In this document: piece by piece, positions 16,052 through 23,947 of the stretch
Layout of the letters: every line of letters begins with the position of its first letter
Position numbering within the stretch: the stretch's first letter is position 1
Assembly: GCA_937915725.1 (NCBI GenBank)
Contig: CALGGV010000034.1
Location: forward strand, 1 to 26,939
Origin: an uncultured Selenomonadales bacterium
GTDB lineage: Bacteria > Bacillota > Negativicutes > Selenomonadales > Selenomonadaceae
Length of the DNA stretch: 26,939 nucleotides
Reading direction: 5' to 3'
Made by a program: the position numbers and the translations under genes
The notes under the pieces: generated by a model
Database searches by the model: none
What the model saw: only the letters and a program-made list of their open reading frames with translations
Told to the model about the DNA's origin: nothing

Positions 16052-16471
16052 TTAAATTACCAATTCGCCATAAATTGTTGTCAGTACAATATGAAGTTCC
16101 ATATCTTCGTTTCGGTTATTTTCGTCAAAGGTTATGCTGTCAACACTTACAATATAAGGATTAACCATAAGTGCCTCTGTTATCATTCGTTTTAATTCAG
16201 ATTTTCTTTGCATAATCCCCATAACTTTTGCCATAAAAGGATAAAGTTCAATTCCAAAACCGTGTGTATAAGCCAGATACATAAACCTCTCAGTTTTTAG
16301 GGCTTTATAGCACCAAATTTTAACTGCCTCATTTCCTTCAAGTAAAATATGCTTTCCATCGCCGTCATAAATAAAGCAGTCGTTATCAAAATCCCACGCA
16401 TATTCTTTAAACAACGGTAATTCTGTTTCATTCGGAGTTGTTTGTATTGCCGCAAATGGATATTCAGCCAT
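16052..16471 (-). CDS. xkdS: Phage tail protein, DUF2634 (XkdS-like)
   Basis: A 139-residue protein starting at ATG 16471 with ribosome site GAGGTGATTTT. It contains the DUF2634 landmarks: YAWDFDNDCFIYDGDGKHIL, EAVKIWCYKALKTERFMYLA and YTHGFGIELYPFM, followed by EALMVNPYIVSVDSITF. In PBSX-type prophages this gene lies between xkdR (DUF2577) and xkdT (baseplate J), exactly the order seen here. It is likely part of the baseplate hub or sheath initiator. Length and frame look intact even though both neighbours are damaged. With no other structural genes present it has no obvious function of its own. Confidence 0.85.
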   Translation of the reverse strand: MAEYPFAAIQTTPNETELPLFKEYAWDFDNDCFIYDGDGKHILLEGNEAVKIWCYKALKTERFMYLAYTHGFGIELYPFMAKVMGIMQRKSELKRMITEALMVNPYIVSVDSITFDENNRNEDMELHIVLTTIYGELVI

Positions 16472-16480
16472 AAAATCACC

Positions 16481-16785
16481 TCAGCTATTTGCTTTTTCGT
16501 AGCCGTCGCCACTGCCCAAATAAACAAGTTTACATTTCACAATAAAAAGTTGGTCACCTTTCAGCGGCGTAACTTCAACTAAATCTCCCGCCTTTAATGT
16601 GTCCGTTAAAATCCAATTTCCCTCATACGAACTGTTAATATCGTGCGAATGTACGTGATGTCCATCGTCTTCAGTTTCTGTAGAAATTTCGCCTTCCACT
16701 GTACGCTGATGACCTTTACTCATCGATATAAATTCGTTCTTTAGTTAAAATAACTCCATCACATAAAAAAATTTTTCCTGCGCAA
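16481..16785 (-). pseudogene. xkdR: DUF2577 (XkdR-like) phage tail protein, 5' end broken
   Basis: The C-terminal 80 residues, from an ATG at 16723, read MSKGHQRTVEGEISTETEDD followed by GHHVHSHDINSSYEG and TLKAGDLVEVTPLKGDQLFI, the DUF2577 pattern. Just upstream, in a different frame, CDGVILTKERIYIDE (about 16724-16768) matches the segment that should precede it, so a one- or two-base deletion near 16720 broke the gene. Sequence further upstream is missing and runs into the promoter of the divergent CARF gene. A short product from 16723 lacks a ribosome site. This marks the breakpoint where the prophage was lost. Confidence 0.75.
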
Positions 16786-16797
16786 TTTTTGGGAAAG

Positions 16798-16806
16798 TGA
16801 TATAAT
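16798..16806 (+). promoter_or_regulatory. Extended -10 promoter for CARF gene
   Basis: TGATATAAT (TG at 16798-16799, TATAAT at 16801-16806) is a textbook extended -10 element 33 bases before the GTG start. No clear -35 is present, as is usual for this promoter class. It lies in sequence next to the truncated phage tail gene. Confidence 0.6.
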
Positions 16807-16838
16807 TCAAGTGACAAAAAATTTAGGGAGGCGATATT

Positions 16839-18947
16839 GTGGCTGAAAATATTTTGTTGACTTTTTTAAGCGATGTAAAAGTTAAACTCAACGGTAAAGA
16901 TTATACGGTTTCAGAAACGCCTTACACCAATATTAACGGCGAAAATACACATACTACAAACGAATCAGCGGCGCGTTACATTATTGAAAACGAAGGTGAA
17001 ATTTCCAAGATTTTTGTTTTGGCGTCAAATTTAATTCGCAGTAATATTAAAAATTTGGATCGGGAAATAACTCATTTGGATTATTTCAAAGAACGTATGG
17101 AAATTTTTTTGCCGAATGTTAAAAATTTCATTACTGACGAAACAATTTACAATTACAACGAAAATAACAGCGGCGCAGAAAATTTAAAAAGCGTAGCTGA
17201 AGTGGCAAAAATGATTCAAAAGTACGCTAAAGGTAGAGAAATTATTTTGCACGTCGATTTAACCGGCGGAATGCGCCATATTAATATGATGATGCTTGAT
17301 ATTATCCGCCTGCTTGAATATAGCGGTATAAAAATCGGACGGCTGATTTATTCCAACTTCACAACAAAGCGCGTCGAGGAAGTCAAAAATATTTACGATT
17401 TATTTCAGTTAATTTCCGGCGTCGAAGAATTTGTAAATTTCGGCAGTGTCGAGGCGTTGAAAAAATATTACACCGGTATTAAACAATCTGAAAAGCTGAA
17501 AAAATTAACTGACGCAATGGAGAATTTTGCAGAATCCATAAAACTTTGTCGTTACGGGCAATTTATCAACGCAATAAAAAATCTTCACGACACCATTCAC
17601 GATTTCAAAGCTGATTCCGGAAATGTTCAAGATATTTTAATGGCGCGGCTGATTGATAAAATTAATGAAAAATATCAAAAGTTGATTGATACGCGCGGCG
17701 AAGACGATATAAAAATAATTCGTTGGTGTATTGAACACGGCTACTTGCAGCAAGCGTTGACGCTTTATACCGAGCGTGTGCCGGAATATCTTTGCGAAAA
17801 GTTTATTACACAGAATGATGAAAATAAAGCCGCCGTGGATAAAGAATTGAAGGGCGACAATCGAAATTATGGATTCTACCTGCTGAATAATTACAAAGAC
17901 AAAAATTTTAACGCTGAATTGAAAAATTTTGAAAATCAAGTTGCTGCCTTGAATGAAAAAGACGGGGCTTATTTTTCTTCGATAAAAACAGTTGCTGTAC
18001 CGGCAGTACAAGCTGAAAATTTCAACTACGACGATTTAAAAGGAAAAATTGTTATCGAACAAGTTTTGCCATTAGGAATAAAAGCTCCGAATGAAAATCA
18101 ACTGCGCTTGCAACTTGAAACTTTGCATAAAATTTGGAACAATCCCACTTTGTTATCAAATTTAGAATCAGTTGAACTTTTGCCGATTAAAGAACTTATT
18201 AAATCTTTGCAAGAGCAACTTTTATCATCTAGGAAACGTCGTAAGATACTTTTCAATAATTTTTCAAATATCGATTTGAATGGAAAATTTGTTTCATATG
18301 AAGGCGATACAAGAATTTTCCGGCTTGATTATATGTTAAGGAAAAATATTTTTAGGTTGGCAATGGATAAAGAAAAATTTTTCAGCGTAATGGAAAAATA
18401 TTTTACTTTGAAAGATGAACGCAACCACAGTAACCACGCACGCCTTGATATTGGCGAATTTGCAACGGCAAAAGATTTAGAAGATTTTATGAAGAGCGGG
18501 CTTGATGAAATTGAAACAATAGAAAAAATCGAAATTTCCGAAATTATCGAAATTGAAGAGCCGAAAGAAATTATAAGTGTTGAAAAAATTTTTGTTAATC
18601 ATACAAACCACACGTCCGCAAATTGGAGTGCGGAGCAAAAAGCAGCGGCTGGATCGTACGGAAAAATTGTAGATTTACTTTTTCCGGACATACCGCCAAA
18701 TTTTACTGCAAAACAAGTTAAAGCTATGGTTACAAAAAATTTGCAAGCGATTTTAAAATTGTCGCCGGCGGCTGTACTTTGTCAAGGCGAATTTAATTAT
18801 ACAGTTGCAATGGTTGAGGAACTGAAGAAAAATAAAATTCCCGTAATGGCGGCAACAAGTGAACGTGATGTTCAAGACATTGTGGAAGAGGACGGCTCCA
18901 CCAAAAAAATTTCTACTTTTAAATTTGTAAATTTCAGACCATACTAA
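16839..18947 (+). CDS. CARF-HEPN effector (TM1812/Csx1-like) fused to Csx20-like domain
   Basis: The 702-residue protein starts at GTG 16839, after AGGGAGGCGATATT. The N-terminal Rossmann-like CARF domain (1-210) carries DLTGGMRHINMMML at 140-153, the DxTGG/DxTHG motif of TM1812-type CRISPR-associated proteins that bind cyclic oligoadenylate. A helical middle includes IRWCIEHGYLQQALTLYTE, characteristic of that family. At 528-533 RNHSNH fits the HEPN RNase motif RxxxxH. A Glu/Ile-rich linker (about 555-584) leads to residues 585-702, with VNHTNHTSANWSAEQ, AAVLCQGEFNYTVAMVEEL and a final STFKFVNFRPY. This matches the layout of Csx20, a small CARF-like family regarded as ring nucleases that destroy the activator. 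No cas genes or array are seen nearby. CARF and HEPN calls are strong; the Csx20 call is moderate. Flanked by a phage breakpoint. Confidence 0.85.
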   Translation: MAENILLTFLSDVKVKLNGKDYTVSETPYTNINGENTHTTNESAARYIIENEGEISKIFVLASNLIRSNIKNLDREITHLDYFKERMEIFLPNVKNFITDETIYNYNENNSGAENLKSVAEVAKMIQKYAKGREIILHVDLTGGMRHINMMMLDIIRLLEYSGIKIGRLIYSNFTTKRVEEVKNIYDLFQLISGVEEFVNFGSVEALKKYYTGIKQSEKLKKLTDAMENFAESIKLCRYGQFINAIKNLHDTIHDFKADSGNVQDILMARLIDKINEKYQKLIDTRGEDDIKIIRWCIEHGYLQQALTLYTERVPEYLCEKFITQNDENKAAVDKELKGDNRNYGFYLLNNYKDKNFNAELKNFENQVAALNEKDGAYFSSIKTVAVPAVQAENFNYDDLKGKIVIEQVLPLGIKAPNENQLRLQLETLHKIWNNPTLLSNLESVELLPIKELIKSLQEQLLSSRKRRKILFNNFSNIDLNGKFVSYEGDTRIFRLDYMLRKNIFRLAMDKEKFFSVMEKYFTLKDERNHSNHARLDIGEFATAKDLEDFMKSGLDEIETIEKIEISEIIEIEEPKEIISVEKIFVNHTNHTSANWSAEQKAAAGSYGKIVDLLFPDIPPNFTAKQVKAMVTKNLQAILKLSPAAVLCQGEFNYTVAMVEELKKNKIPVMAATSERDVQDIVEEDGSTKKISTFKFVNFRPY

Positions 18948-18971
18948 AAATTTTTCACTAAACTAAAAATA

Positions 18972-19000
18972 CCCGTCGAAAAATCGGCGGGCTTTTTTTT
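18972..19000 (+). terminator. Rho-independent terminator after CARF gene
   Basis: CCCGTCGA (18972-18979), loop AAAA, TCGGCGGG (18984-18991), then CTTTTTTTT. It separates the CARF gene from the convergent small gene ending at 19016. Confidence 0.92.
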
Positions 19001-19015
19001 GTAAAATTCAATTTG

Positions 19016-19417
19016 TTAATCAAGTGAATCCAACCATTTTTTTATAGTTTCGCTGGTTACTTTTCCGCCTGCTTTTGAGGTAATATCGGCAAATTTGGGA
19101 TTTTTCATTATGTCTTTAAGTTCTTCTTTCATTTCTTTTGTTACAACGTATTTTGTTCCTTTAACGATTATGGTTTCACCAACTTTTGAAGTTGCTAACT
19201 TAACTGCAAATGCCTGAAAAGCCTCTGAAGTTGCCAATTTAACTGCAACGGCTTTAAGAGCAGGCGCACTTGCCAATTTTGTTAATAATACGCCACTACC
19301 GGCTAATACTGCCGTAGCTTTTACGGCTAACACAGGGACTACTTTTGTTGCGATTATCGGCGCAGCTTTTGCGGCTGCTGCCTTCAACAAGAAAATTGCT
19401 CCTAAAGTTAATGACAT
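19016..19417 (-). CDS. Ala/Val-rich hydrophobic protein with internal repeat, 133 aa
   Basis: The start is ATG 19417, eight bases after AGGAGG. A GTG three codons earlier lies within the ribosome site. The N-terminal 75 residues are hydrophobic and Ala/Val/Lys-rich without a clear cleavage site. They include a duplicated unit VAVKLATSEAFQA / FAVKLATSKVGET. The C-terminal part (about 85-133) is charged and helical (KEMKEELKDIMKNPKFADIT, then TIKKWLDSLD). It could be an amphipathic membrane-associated protein. I do not recognise a family. The gene is alone between two terminators, convergent with the CARF effector. Confidence 0.7.
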   Translation of the reverse strand: MSLTLGAIFLLKAAAAKAAPIIATKVVPVLAVKATAVLAGSGVLLTKLASAPALKAVAVKLATSEAFQAFAVKLATSKVGETIIVKGTKYVVTKEMKEELKDIMKNPKFADITSKAGGKVTSETIKKWLDSLD

Positions 19418-19490
19418 TTTAAACACCTCCTGCGTTTGTTAAAGTAATTATAGCTTGTTTTTTTCTTAAAACTCGTTTCATTTTTCGCAA

Positions 19491-19524
19491 TAAAAAACCC
19501 ACAGAATTTTTTTTAATCTGTGAG
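19491..19524 (-). terminator. Terminator after ndh (minus strand)
   Basis: On the minus strand CACAGA and TCTGTG (plus positions 19517-19522 and 19500-19505) pair around an A-rich loop and are followed by GGGTTTTTTATTG. It ends the NADH dehydrogenase transcript. Confidence 0.75.
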
Positions 19525-19532
19525 TCGATTTT

Positions 19533-20801
19533 TTATTTTGTATCAAGTGAAATATTGGTAATAATTCTGCCGAGCCGCGTCCCTGAAAGAAAATTCCACG
19601 TCCACTTTAGCGCAACAGTGAAATTTGTATGTGCGCCTGCCAATCTGATTAAGTGTACCAGCATCCACGCGCACCACGCAAAAAAGCCGGTCATTTTTGG
19701 GTGGTTGACAACTGCTTGCCCGCGCCCAATGGTTGCCATTGCGCCTAAATCTTTGTAGACAAATTTTTCAAGGTTGCCTTCGCCCTTAATCAGTTTCATA
19801 ATATTTTTATGAGCAACTACAGCTTGTTGAGTGGCAACCGGCGCAACCGTCGGCAAAGGGCGTTTCATATCGCCGTGCATAAAAGCCGCGCAGTCTCCAA
19901 TAGCAAAAACATTCTGATGAATTGCGCCGCGTACCATTAAATTTTCTTCAATCCAAATTCGCCCGTCACGTGCACATTCGCCGCCGCAATTTTTCATCAT
20001 GTCAACTGCGCGAACGCCCGCCGCCCAAATTACCGTTGTTGTTGGAATTTCCGCGCCGCTTTTCAATTTTAAAACGTCGCCATCATAGCCTACAACTTGA
20101 GTACTTAGCATAACGTTGACGCCTTTTTTGCGCAAAATTTTAACCGTTTCCTGCTGTAAATCTTCAGTCATCATCGGCAAAACTCTATCTGTTGCCTCAA
20201 TCAAATAAACTTTAACATCGTTCCAATCTAATTCGTGAATTTCTTTTTTCTGAATTTCAATTAATTCTGTAAGTGCGCCTGCCTCTTCAACGCCGGTAGG
20301 TCCGCCGCCTACAACTACAAAAGTCATTCGTTTTTTTCTGTCTTCAGGCGTGCGATACGGCTTGCAAGCGCGTTCAAATTCGTGTAAAACGTGGTTGCGA
20401 ATGTGTAACGCCTCTTGTAAAGTTTTCATTCCAAAAGAATGTTCTTCAACTTCCTTCATACCAAAAAAATTTGTAGTAGCTCCGGCGGCTAAAATTAAAT
20501 AATCGTAAGGTACGTCGCCATGATTCGTCAATACAACATTTCGTTCTTGATCTACGCCCTGCGCCTTTGCCATAAATAATTTAATGTTATTGGCGTTGCG
20601 AAAAAAGGAGCGAATGGGATAAGCAATTTCGTCCGTCGAAAGTACAGAAGTTGAAACTTGATATAATAGCGGTTGAAATAAATGAAAATTATGGCGGTCA
20701 ACAATCGTAACATCAACATTTTCTTTGGCGAAAAGTTTTGCAAGTTTAATCCCGCCGAACCCGCCGCCAACTATAACAATTTTGGGCTTTCCACCAGACA
20801 T
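19533..20801 (-). CDS. ndh: Type II NADH dehydrogenase (NDH-2)
   Basis: The 422-residue flavoprotein oxidises NADH and reduces membrane quinone without pumping protons. The FAD-binding Rossmann motif is at the N-terminus (IVIVGGGFGGIKLAKLF, about 8-24), with NFHLFQPLLYQVST following. The second Rossmann motif for NADH is VVVGGGPTGVEEAG (about 163-176). AAGVRAVDMM and the FAD-contacting FAIGDCAAFMHG (about 296-307) follow, then a C-terminal amphipathic membrane-binding part (WCAWMLVHLIRLAGAHTNFT). The length is normal. Ribosome site GGGAGGTC precedes ATG 20801. It is a single gene, divergent from trkH, with its own promoter and terminator. In an anaerobe it would maintain NADH redox balance or feed quinone-linked reduction. 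Confidence 0.95.
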   Translation of the reverse strand: MSGGKPKIVIVGGGFGGIKLAKLFAKENVDVTIVDRHNFHLFQPLLYQVSTSVLSTDEIAYPIRSFFRNANNIKLFMAKAQGVDQERNVVLTNHGDVPYDYLILAAGATTNFFGMKEVEEHSFGMKTLQEALHIRNHVLHEFERACKPYRTPEDRKKRMTFVVVGGGPTGVEEAGALTELIEIQKKEIHELDWNDVKVYLIEATDRVLPMMTEDLQQETVKILRKKGVNVMLSTQVVGYDGDVLKLKSGAEIPTTTVIWAAGVRAVDMMKNCGGECARDGRIWIEENLMVRGAIHQNVFAIGDCAAFMHGDMKRPLPTVAPVATQQAVVAHKNIMKLIKGEGNLEKFVYKDLGAMATIGRGQAVVNHPKMTGFFAWCAWMLVHLIRLAGAHTNFTVALKWTWNFLSGTRLGRIITNISLDTK

Positions 20802-20843
20802 CTTTTAAGACCTCCCAAAAAATTTTTACATATAAACGCCGTT

Positions 20844-20871
20844 ATCATATCACAGTTTTATTGAATTGCAA
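20844..20871 (-). promoter_or_regulatory. ndh promoter
   Basis: On the minus strand TTGCAA (20866-20871), a 16-nt spacer and TATGAT (20844-20849) form a plausible promoter about 43 bases before the ndh start codon. Confidence 0.5.
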
Positions 20872-20936
20872 ATATTTAAACCGGCGGAAAAAATTTTGCA
20901 GACACAATCAAAAAAATATCGTAAAATACATACATT

Positions 20937-22481
20937 ATGGACAAGAAAATTATTTTTAATTTATTGAGTAATGTTTTAGTGGCGTTCGGCGCAATTTTTG
21001 CCCTGCCTATTTTTGCTATGCCGTTTTTTTACGCGGCAATTTTCATGCGCGATTTTGAAACTTCGGCTCTTTTCGTTGTAATGGGAATTGGCGTAGTTTT
21101 GTCTATACACTGTTTAAGAAAATTGGGGCATGGACATAAACGCCGCCTTTCGCTGGTTTCTGCCGCAACTACAATGCTGTTAGTTTATCCGCTAATTGCG
21201 CTGTTTGGATTTTTGCCGTTCGTGTATTTTGGCGTTTTATCGCCGGTTGACGCCGTGCTTGAAACTGTTGCAGATTTAACTTCGGCGGGAATTTCTATCA
21301 TGCCGAATGACACGCCGTATATTTTGCGATTGTGGCAAAGTTTATTAATGTGGTTCGGTTCTCTAATGTTTTTGGTAATTTTGGTAACGCTAATGCCGAA
21401 AGTTAGCGGCAATTTTGGAATGACTTTGAGTTTGCACGGCGGGCAAAATTTCAGCCCAATTTTTGGACAAATGCTGGTAATGGCTCAACGAATGATAAGA
21501 GTTTATACGGCGTTGACAATTTTTAGCGCGGGAATTTTCAAATTGGCGGGCTTAGATTTTTGGGATTCAATTTTAATGGCGATGCGCTGTATTTCAACAA
21601 GTGGCGGAAAATTTTTTCCCGGACAAGGAAATATTTATATTGAATACGCGGCGGCTTTTACAATGCTTTTAGCTTGTGGAAATTTTTTGTTTTACCACAG
21701 ATTAATTGTTACAATTCCGCCGCCGATTATAATTACAAAGGAAAATTTTCTGCGTCGTGGAATAAATTACATAAAAAATTTTTTCAAAAATATTATTCAC
21801 AACATAAAACATTTCTTTACAAATTCTGAAGTTAAAGTTATTGCGCTGATATTTTTTATTGGCGTTGCGATAACAACTTTCAGCACTTACAGGAATGGGA
21901 TTTTTCCTAACCTCAGCGAGGCTTTTCGGCATTCAATTTTTCACGTGGCGTCATTTTTGAGTACAACCGGAATGCATTTAGATTCTTTTAGCAAATTTAC
22001 AGATTTTGACGGCTTTTTTATTTTTTTCCTGTCACTTTTTGGCGGCTGTATGGGCTCTGTAACGGGCGGTATAAAAATAATGCGGATAATTGTTTTGGGA
22101 AAATTAATGGCGGCTGAACTTGAAAAAACAATGCATCCCAGAATGTTGACAGTTATAAAAGTCAACAAATTTACAGTACCTTCAGAAACAATCGGACGAA
22201 TTTTGGGATTTTTTTTCTTATCGTGCGTGACGCTTTTTATTTGCGCGGCGATTTTAAGTTTTACGGGATTAAGTTTTTCAGAGGCGGTAGCAATGTCATT
22301 TTCCTGTTTAACGAATGTAGGGAATTTGCCGGGACTTTGTGAGCCGCAAAATTTTTTGGGACTTCCAACGGCGGGGAAATTTTTTTGTATGATAATTTTA
22401 ATTTTGGGGCGGCTTGAAATTTTTGTACTGTTAATTTTTTTAGCGGGCTTGATTGATAGAAGAAATGTAAAGGGCTGGTAA
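20937..22481 (+). CDS. TrkH/KtrB-family potassium transporter membrane subunit
   Basis: The 514-residue polytopic protein has the four-fold P-loop pattern of TrkH/KtrB. The filter-region segments are LTSAGISIMPND, CISTSGGKFFPG, LSTTGMHLDSF and LTNVGNLPGLC. Also typical are FGGCMGSVTGGIKIMRIIVL and the closing segment ILGRLEIFVLLIFLAG. It imports K+ across the inner membrane, normally gated by a cytoplasmic TrkA/KtrA subunit, which is not in the window. It has a variable, Ile/Lys-rich loop (about 265-300, KNFFKNIIHNIKHFF). ATG 20937 follows a TAAAAT box by only about 10 bases, and no Shine-Dalgarno is visible, so translation may be leaderless or the start slightly different. Confidence 0.9.
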   Translation: MDKKIIFNLLSNVLVAFGAIFALPIFAMPFFYAAIFMRDFETSALFVVMGIGVVLSIHCLRKLGHGHKRRLSLVSAATTMLLVYPLIALFGFLPFVYFGVLSPVDAVLETVADLTSAGISIMPNDTPYILRLWQSLLMWFGSLMFLVILVTLMPKVSGNFGMTLSLHGGQNFSPIFGQMLVMAQRMIRVYTALTIFSAGIFKLAGLDFWDSILMAMRCISTSGGKFFPGQGNIYIEYAAAFTMLLACGNFLFYHRLIVTIPPPIIITKENFLRRGINYIKNFFKNIIHNIKHFFTNSEVKVIALIFFIGVAITTFSTYRNGIFPNLSEAFRHSIFHVASFLSTTGMHLDSFSKFTDFDGFFIFFLSLFGGCMGSVTGGIKIMRIIVLGKLMAAELEKTMHPRMLTVIKVNKFTVPSETIGRILGFFFLSCVTLFICAAILSFTGLSFSEAVAMSFSCLTNVGNLPGLCEPQNFLGLPTAGKFFCMIILILGRLEIFVLLIFLAGLIDRRNVKGW

Positions 22482-22529
22482 TTTTTGGGATAAGGATTTT
22501 TATAAATTTTAAATTAAGGAATGATAAAA

Positions 22530-23267
22530 ATGATTAAAAAATTTTTTGCAATTTTAATGGCGGCGATTTTAATAATTCCGTGCGCGGCGTTTGCAAAGAA
22601 AAAAACTGTAGAAATTCCAATAAATGAACGCGCAAGAATTGCGGTTGAAGTTACTGACGCCACAAATTTTTCTGAACTTGAAACTTCAAAAATTCTGCGC
22701 GACGTTTTAATTTTCCAACTAAACGAAAAAAAACTTTTTAATGTTGTTAATCCAACTGCAGAAAATTCTTTAGCCGAAATAAAAACTTTAGAAAATAAAG
22801 GCGCGTCCGATGTTGGCGATATTGTTATTTTCAACACAAAAGATTTAGCCTTTGAAAAATATCGTTATCAAAATATGGGCGCGCAATATGTCATTCGCTG
22901 TGAAATTTTGGGGCTGGGATTATCCGAAGAAAAAGACGAAGAATTTGGATTTGGTAACGGAATAGGAATAGGAATTGGCAGTCACGGCGATTTTGGCGTT
23001 AGCGTTTTGGGCGGAGTTCACGGCGCGTTGAGAAATTATTATTGTACGGCGGTAAATATGCAAATAGTTGAAGTTGAAAGCGGCGCAGTTATCGCAAGAA
23101 AAAATTTAATTGGACAAGCCGTAAAACGCCACAAGCCGAAAAAAGGTTACAATGACGCAAGCGACGAGGCTTATTTAAAATCTATTTCCAACACGGCTAA
23201 AATTATTACAAAGCGCGTTACAACTTTTGCTGAAAAAAATATTTATAATTCGGACGTTAAAAAATGA
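22530..23267 (+). CDS. Exported protein, CsgG-like (tentative)
   Basis: The start is taken as ATG 22530, since AAGGA lies nine bases upstream but only one base before the in-frame ATG at 22521. About 245 residues. It has a signal peptide (MIKKFFAILMAAILIIPCAA, cleavage after FA). The mature part contains RIAVEVTDATNFSELETSKI, LRDVLIFQLNEKKLFNVV, YQNMGAQYVIRCEILGLGLS, a Gly-rich loop FGNGIGIGIGSHGDFG and MQIVEVESGAVIARKNLIGQ. The order 'family of nucleotide-free alpha/beta domain with ExxLxxxLxxxxxFxVV' resembles CsgG or LpoB-like envelope proteins, but this is weak. The last codons overlap the next gene (ATGA), so both are translated together. Confidence 0.75.
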   Translation: MIKKFFAILMAAILIIPCAAFAKKKTVEIPINERARIAVEVTDATNFSELETSKILRDVLIFQLNEKKLFNVVNPTAENSLAEIKTLENKGASDVGDIVIFNTKDLAFEKYRYQNMGAQYVIRCEILGLGLSEEKDEEFGFGNGIGIGIGSHGDFGVSVLGGVHGALRNYYCTAVNMQIVEVESGAVIARKNLIGQAVKRHKPKKGYNDASDEAYLKSISNTAKIITKRVTTFAEKNIYNSDVKK

Positions 23268-23872
23268 AAAACTTTTTGAAAATATTTTTATTGACGGCTT
23301 TAATTTTCAATTTGAACTTTGAAAAAGTTTTCGCACAGGACGAAGAAGAACCATTTTATTTAAAAGAGGCACTCGCACAACTCAAGAAAAAAGAGCCGCC
23401 TTTAAGTCTTGAGGCGCGGCTACTTAACGAAAAAGAAATTATCTTTCGCTACAAAAGATTTTTCGTAGATTACAACTACATTGACCGCCAAAATAATTTG
23501 AATTACATAAAATTGAACGTCAACAACGAAATAATTTCACTGATGGGCACCGGAATTGATTGGAGTTATGGAGTTACGGGAATTGGCTGGAAAGATTCTG
23601 ACGAAAATAATTTTGTCCCCGTTCCAACTTTAGGAATTAATTTTTATATCAAAATTATGCCGAAAATGAAAATTTACACGCAATTTTCAGGTATGCCTAT
23701 TGGCGGTTTTGGCAGAATTTATGACGCAGAATCGGGCTTGCGATATTCGCCGAGCAAAAATTTTACATTGACTGCCGGTTATCGTCACCTCAGCACAAAA
23801 GTTAAGCACAATAACAGTTACGGCGGTTTTAAAAACAGCGGCTTTTTTATTGGCGTTCGTTCAGATTTTTAA
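23264..23872 (+). CDS. Probable outer-membrane beta-barrel protein, 202 aa
   Basis: The ATG overlaps the preceding stop (ATGA at 23264-23267). It has a signal peptide (MKNFLKIFLLTALIFNLNFE, cleavage after VFA), then an acidic/helical start (EEEPFYLKEALAQLKKKEPP). Amphipathic strands with alternating aromatic and small residues follow: YKRFFVDYNYIDR, LGINFYIKIMPKMKIYTQFS, FTLTAGYRHLST and GGFKNSGFFIGVRSDF. The chain ends in Phe, the classic outer-membrane insertion signal. This supports an organism with an outer membrane. With the upstream exported protein it likely forms one envelope function. The specific family is not recognised. Confidence 0.8.
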   Translation: MKNFLKIFLLTALIFNLNFEKVFAQDEEEPFYLKEALAQLKKKEPPLSLEARLLNEKEIIFRYKRFFVDYNYIDRQNNLNYIKLNVNNEIISLMGTGIDWSYGVTGIGWKDSDENNFVPVPTLGINFYIKIMPKMKIYTQFSGMPIGGFGRIYDAESGLRYSPSKNFTLTAGYRHLSTKVKHNNSYGGFKNSGFFIGVRSDF

Positions 23873-23917
23873 CTTTAAGAAATTTTTTACAAAGTTTTAA
23901 AATTTAACAAGTCGGCA

Positions 23918-23940
23918 TTTCTTTCTTTAGAAGAAAGAAA
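23918..23940. repeat. Perfect 10-bp hairpin
   Basis: TTTCTTTCTT (23918-23927), loop TAG, AAGAAAGAAA (23931-23940). It lies 45 bp after the beta-barrel gene and could act in ending or stabilising its transcript. No T-run follows, so it is not a standard terminator. Confidence 0.6.
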
Positions 23941-23947
23941 CGCCTAG

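Noticed and set aside
16839..19010. Looked for a CRISPR array or cas genes near the CARF gene
   Set aside because: No direct repeats with regular spacing and no Cas1, Cas2, Cas10 or Cmr/Csm-like frame is visible anywhere in the window.
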